From an uncultured Lachnospiraceae bacterium (GTDB lineage: Bacteria > Bacillota_A > Clostridia > Lachnospirales > Lachnospiraceae): a stretch of 8,624 nt of DNA. Positions within the stretch are counted from its first letter, which is position 1. Each line of letters opens with the position of its first letter. Where the stretch lies: the NCBI GenBank assembly GCA_947175285.1, contig CAMWMM010000191.1, positions 1-8,624 on the forward strand, written 5' to 3'. Below are positions 6,007-8,624 of this stretch, one piece after another. Position numbers and translations under genes: made by a program. The notes below the pieces were generated by a model. That model ran no database searches, was not told the DNA's origin, and saw only the letters and a program-made list of their open reading frames with translations.

Positions 6007-6010
6007 ATAC

Positions 6011-6733
6011 ATGAAACCTTATATTGATATTCACACTCATATACTGTCCGGTGTGGATGATGGCGCGAAAGATATTGAGACGAGTATGCAGATGCTGCGA
6101 ATGGCAGCAAAAGACGGCATTACCGAAATGATTTTAACGCCTCACAATAAACCGGGACACCACAGCAAAGGTTCTGTCCGGATGGTGAAAACCGAAGAAT
6201 TGAGAGAACGGCTTGTACAGGAAAATATTGCTGTAAAACTATATATAGGCAGTGAACTCTATTACCGAAGCGGGCTGACCGATGAAATAGAGGATGGTCA
6301 GGCATATACGCTTGCCGGTTCACGCTACGTGCTGATTGAGTTTAACCCATTGGACGACTACGATTATATTCGTAACGGTATCAATTCGGTGCTGATGGGC
6401 GGGTATTATCCCGTGTTAGCGCATGCAGAGCGGTATCGAAATGTCTGTACAAAAAAATACGCAGTTGCAGAACTGATAGAAATGGGATGCTATATTCAGG
6501 TAAATGCGGGCAGCATTATGGGAAAATTCGGATTTGGCACAAAACAGTTTACCAGAAAACTGTTAAAACAGCGTCAGGTTCATTTTGTGGCGACAGATGC
6601 GCATGACACCGGGAAACGGGCGCCTTATCTGTCTGATTGTGCAGAGTATATCAGCAGAAAGTACGGCAGAGATTACAGCAGGGAACTGTTTCATGATAAT
6701 CCGGAATATATTTTGCAGGATAAGGAAATTTGA
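6011..6733 (+). CDS. cpsB: CpsB/YwqE-type protein-tyrosine phosphatase (PHP family)
   Basis: This is a manganese-dependent phosphotyrosine phosphatase of the PHP superfamily. It is expected to dephosphorylate the tyrosine cluster of CpsD and so control capsule or exopolysaccharide assembly. Metal-ligand motifs, numbered from the ATG at 6011, are DIHTH (H8, H10), GVDDGAKD (14-21), LTPHN (H45), GSE (E82), LAHAER (H138, E140) and ATDAHD (D196, H198). This is the complete CpsB set, and the 240-aa length is typical. The start at 6011 gives the family's usual MxxYIDIHTHIL N-terminus and has GGGGAG in front. The longer form from 5978 adds 11 residues not seen in the family. The stop overlaps the region just before cpsC, consistent with one operon. 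Confidence 0.95.
   Translation: MKPYIDIHTHILSGVDDGAKDIETSMQMLRMAAKDGITEMILTPHNKPGHHSKGSVRMVKTEELRERLVQENIAVKLYIGSELYYRSGLTDEIEDGQAYTLAGSRYVLIEFNPLDDYDYIRNGINSVLMGGYYPVLAHAERYRNVCTKKYAVAELIEMGCYIQVNAGSIMGKFGFGTKQFTRKLLKQRQVHFVATDAHDTGKRAPYLSDCAEYISRKYGRDYSRELFHDNPEYILQDKEI
6722..6726 (+). promoter_or_regulatory. Ribosome binding site deciding the cpsC start
   Basis: AAGGA inside the end of cpsB lies 9 nt before the ATG at 6736 but only 3 nt before the TTG at 6730, so the ATG is preferred. Confidence 0.7.
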
Positions 6734-6735
6734 AG

Positions 6736-7458
6736 ATGGAAAAACACAATGATGAAATCGAAATTGATTTGTTGGAAGTCATTCATATATTGTTTAGCAG
6801 ATGCTGGATTATTTTAGGCGTTGGACTGGTTGCAGCGATTGTCTGCTTTATTATCAGCAAGTTTGTTTTAACGCCTACATATGAATCGACAACGAAAATC
6901 TATATTTTGAATAAATCGGATAATACGACGGTTACATACAGTGATGTACAGATGGGTACACAGTTGACCAAAGATTATGCGGAATTAATTAACAGCCGGT
7001 ATGTATTAGAGAAAGTCATTGCAAATCTTTCTTTAAACGATATGGAATATGATGATTTATTGGATAAAGTATCAGTGCATACACCTACGGATACACGAAT
7101 TGTATCCATTACTGTAGAACATACGGATCCGGTACAGGCTATGAAAATTGCGGATGGTATCAGAGAGGTGGCAGGAGAGCATATCCAGAATGTTATGGAT
7201 ATCGACGCGGTCAATGTAGTGGAACCCGCGAACCTGCCGACAGAGAAAGCCGGACCAAGCGTAGCGAAGTGGACTTTGTTCGGCGGCATTGCAGGCGTAT
7301 TTTTGGTATGCGTCATTATTTTGATTTTGTATTTGTTAGATGATTCTATTAAGTCATCGGATGATGTGGAAAAATACCTTGGACTGAGCACGCTGGCGCT
7401 GATACCCGTTGCGGTGGACGAAGACAGCGTGAAGAAAGGAAAGACGAAGAGGAAATAG
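6736..7458 (+). CDS. cpsC: CpsC/YveK-type Wzz chain-length and kinase-adaptor protein
   Basis: The protein is the membrane half of a Gram-positive split BY-kinase. It sets polymer chain length and activates the cytoplasmic kinase CpsD. It shows the Wzz arrangement: a short cytoplasmic start with EIDLLEVIHILFSRCW, a first membrane helix (about 24-43), an extracytoplasmic domain (about 45-178) opening with TPTYESTTKIYI, the pre-helix motif VVEPANLPTEKAGPS (161-175), and a second helix (about 181-201). A cytoplasmic tail of about 38 residues (DDSIKSSDDVEKYLG) corresponds to the kinase-activating part of this family. Numbering is from the ATG at 6736, which is favoured over the overlapping TTG at 6730 by ribosome binding site spacing. 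Only 2 nt separate it from the cpsB stop and 2 nt from cpsD, so the three genes are co-translated. Confidence 0.95.
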   Translation: MEKHNDEIEIDLLEVIHILFSRCWIILGVGLVAAIVCFIISKFVLTPTYESTTKIYILNKSDNTTVTYSDVQMGTQLTKDYAELINSRYVLEKVIANLSLNDMEYDDLLDKVSVHTPTDTRIVSITVEHTDPVQAMKIADGIREVAGEHIQNVMDIDAVNVVEPANLPTEKAGPSVAKWTLFGGIAGVFLVCVIILILYLLDDSIKSSDDVEKYLGLSTLALIPVAVDEDSVKKGKTKRK

Positions 7459-7460
7459 CG

Positions 7461-8255
7461 ATGCAGGACGTCAAATTACAGTTTGATAAAAATACTGATT
7501 TCCGAATTAAGGAAGCGTTTAAGACACTGCGCAGTAATATTGAGTTTTGCGGTGATGATGTAAAAGTCATTGCTGTTACAAGCTGTACGCCGCATGAAGG
7601 AAAATCCAGTGTCGCCATGGAAATGGCAAAAGCGTTTGCAGAAGCCGGAAACCGGACATTATTAATCGATGCGGATATGCGTAAGTCCGTATTGGTGGGC
7701 AGATATAAGACCGGCGGAGTCAAACTGGGCTTAAGCCATTGCCTTGTCGGAAAATATAAATATACCGATGTTATGTGTCAGACCAATATTCCGCATTTAT
7801 ATATGATTTTTTCAGGTCCCGTACCGCCTAATCCGAGCGAACTGCTTGGAAGCGATAAGTTTTCAGGTATGTTAAATGTCCTGAAAAATCCGTTTTCCTA
7901 TGTGATTATTGATACGCCGCCGCTTGGCAGCGTTATAGATGCCGCAGTAGTCGCAAAAAGCTGTGACGGCACGGTATTGGTTGTAGAAAACAATGCGGTC
8001 AGCTACCGCTTTGTTCAAAAAGTAAAAGAGCAGCTTGATAAATCCGGCAGCCGTATCTTAGGTGTTGTACTGAACAAAGTAGATATGAACAGCAAGGGCT
8101 ATTACGGAAATTACGGCAGATACTACGGGAAATATTATGGTAAGTACTACGGCAGGTATGGCTCTGAGGCAAAGGCAGAAGCAAAAGTAAGAGAGAAAGA
8201 GGGAAGAGAAGAAAAAGAGGCAAAAAAAAACGAAGTCTCCGACCTCTCATTTTAA
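7461..8255 (+). CDS. cpsD: CpsD/YveL-type tyrosine-protein kinase (BY-kinase)
   Basis: This cytoplasmic P-loop tyrosine autokinase works with CpsC to control capsule polymerisation and export and is reset by CpsB. Motifs are Walker A SCTPHEGKSS (41-50), Walker A' LLIDADMR (67-74) and Walker B YVIIDTPP (147-154). EAFKTLRSNIEF (18-29) matches the N-terminal oligomerisation motif. The C-terminus has 10 tyrosines between residues 214 and 233 in YYGK/R repeats, the autophosphorylation cluster. Beyond it is an unusual 30-residue charged tail rich in Glu, Lys and Ala (about 235-258), ending SDLSF, so the total is 264 aa against about 230-240 for many homologues. This tail overlaps the downstream LCP frame out of frame and includes a nine-A run; its reality depends on whether the sequence there is correct. 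AGAGGA lies 7 nt before the ATG. Confidence 0.94.
   Translation: MQDVKLQFDKNTDFRIKEAFKTLRSNIEFCGDDVKVIAVTSCTPHEGKSSVAMEMAKAFAEAGNRTLLIDADMRKSVLVGRYKTGGVKLGLSHCLVGKYKYTDVMCQTNIPHLYMIFSGPVPPNPSELLGSDKFSGMLNVLKNPFSYVIIDTPPLGSVIDAAVVAKSCDGTVLVVENNAVSYRFVQKVKEQLDKSGSRILGVVLNKVDMNSKGYYGNYGRYYGKYYGKYYGRYGSEAKAEAKVREKEGREEKEAKKNEVSDLSF
8100..8159 (+). repeat. Tandem repeat encoding the CpsD tyrosine cluster
   Basis: From codon 214 the DNA repeats an imperfect 12-nt unit TAY-TAY-GGN-(AAA/AAG/AGG). The three clearest copies run from 8121 to 8156, with shorter TAY-GGN units before. Synonymous third bases differ between copies (TAC TAC GGG, TAT TAT GGT, TAC TAC GGC). This indicates either an old expansion or selection on the protein rather than recent slippage. 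Confidence 0.7.
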
Positions 8256-8624
8256 CGGCAGGCGCTATTGCTGCCTGCATTGGACTGATTTTCGGCAGCT
8301 TTGGAATTGTCAAAGCAGTAGGAAAGAACCGCCTGCGGCATAGCGTTGATAATACACAGATGAATTTGCAGACTGTCATGGGCGATGAGAACTTAAGCGC
8401 GGAAGAAGAGCGCGTATGGCAAGACGGATGGGTCAAATATAAAGACACCATTTATGAATATAATGATAAAATCCTTACGTTCTTAATTATGGGAATTGAT
8501 AAGGACAGTGATGCTGTAGAGGTAGAAGAGGGGACAGACGGCGGTCAGGCGGATGCGTTATTCCTTGCCGTTATGAACCCGGAAGATAAATCTGTTAAGA
8601 TAGTCGGCATCAACCGTAATACCA
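8168..8624 (+). CDS. LytR-CpsA-Psr (LCP) family protein, partial; no canonical start
   Basis: LCP proteins are membrane enzymes that transfer lipid-linked glycopolymers such as capsule to peptidoglycan. In this frame, open from 8168 after a TGA at 8165-8167, a very basic segment (RERGKRRKRGKKKR and neighbours) leads into a membrane helix (LILTAGAIAACIGLIFGSFG, about 8249-8308). The extracytoplasmic part contains FLIMGIDKDSD (8480-8512), GGQADALFLAVMNPEDKSVKIVGINRNT, the LCP core. The family's common GRSDT and IPRDT are here GQADA and INRNT. The gene runs off the window. Oddity: no ATG, GTG or TTG occurs in frame before the ATG at 8360, which lies after the membrane helix. The coordinates are therefore the open frame, not a proven start. 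The region overlaps the cpsD tail in another frame. A -1 frameshift from cpsD at the A9 run would fuse the two proteins; a 1-nt loss at 8161-8190 would instead let an ATG at 8158 open this frame. Confidence 0.8.
8222..8230 (+). repeat. Nine-A homopolymer at the cpsD-LCP frame junction
   Basis: The run reads GCA-AAA-AAA-AAC in the cpsD frame and contains the A-AAA-AAA heptamer known as a -1 slippery sequence. Slipping back one base moves a ribosome from cpsD straight into the LCP frame (CGA-AGT-CTC...). A gain of one A in the DNA would do the same permanently. Purine-rich, Shine-Dalgarno-like stretches lie upstream (AGAGGGAAG at 8198-8206, AGAGG at 8216-8220). Whether it is functional is not known. 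Confidence 0.7.

Noticed and set aside
5978..6010. N-terminal extension of cpsB from the ATG at 5978
   Set aside because: It has no ribosome binding site and would start at or next to the predicted transcription start. The shorter form has GGGGAG and the family N-terminus.
7999..8451. 150-aa minus-strand open frame across the cpsD-LCP junction
   Set aside because: Its product is Leu/Ser/Cys low-complexity, the complement of the purine-rich tail. It has no ribosome binding site, and the plus strand carries recognisable domains.

Overview
The window looks like a chromosomal segment of a low-to-moderate GC Gram-positive of the class Clostridia, most likely a Lachnospiraceae-type gut bacterium. 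This is inferred from gene content (rpsU, a DacF-like carboxypeptidase, scpA-scpB, a split CpsC/CpsD tyrosine kinase), from AGGAGG-type ribosome binding sites and from extended -10 promoters. No species can be named from the sequence alone.

Region 1 (1-420) is a monocistronic unit for ribosomal protein S21 (rpsU). It has an extended -10 promoter, a leader whose hairpin can cover part of the ribosome binding site, and two tandem stem-loop terminators. Region 2 (about 480-1690) is a D-Ala-D-Ala carboxypeptidase (dacF/dacA type) for peptidoglycan maturation. Region 3 (1690-4070) is a tight unit: a membrane-anchored metallophosphoesterase, then scpA and scpB, the kleisin and winged-helix partners of SMC in chromosome segregation. 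A 38-nt almost perfect palindrome lies in the leader of this unit.

Region 4 (4044-5927) looks accessory. A small XRE-family repressor on the minus strand has an 11+11 bp palindrome just upstream of its start. Divergent from it, behind a consensus TTGACA-17-TATAAT promoter, is a 463-aa helical membrane protein that I do not recognise. Region 5 (5940-end) is the start of a capsule/exopolysaccharide operon: CpsB-type PHP phosphatase, CpsC-type Wzz/adaptor, CpsD-type BY-kinase with a C-terminal tyrosine cluster, and a LytR-CpsA-Psr (LCP) glycopolymer ligase that runs off the window. Together these would set polymer length and export by reversible tyrosine phosphorylation and attach the polymer to the wall.

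The most notable anomaly is at the CpsD-LCP junction. The LCP frame, including its basic N-terminus and membrane helix, has no ATG, GTG or TTG start. It overlaps the out-of-frame tail of cpsD, and the two frames are related by a -1 shift at a run of nine A. Frameshifting, a phase-variable tract, a disrupted start or a sequence error are all possible. Other points worth a second look are the orphan membrane protein with its divergent repressor and the several strong palindromes at gene starts. No tRNA, rRNA, CRISPR array or insertion sequence was seen.
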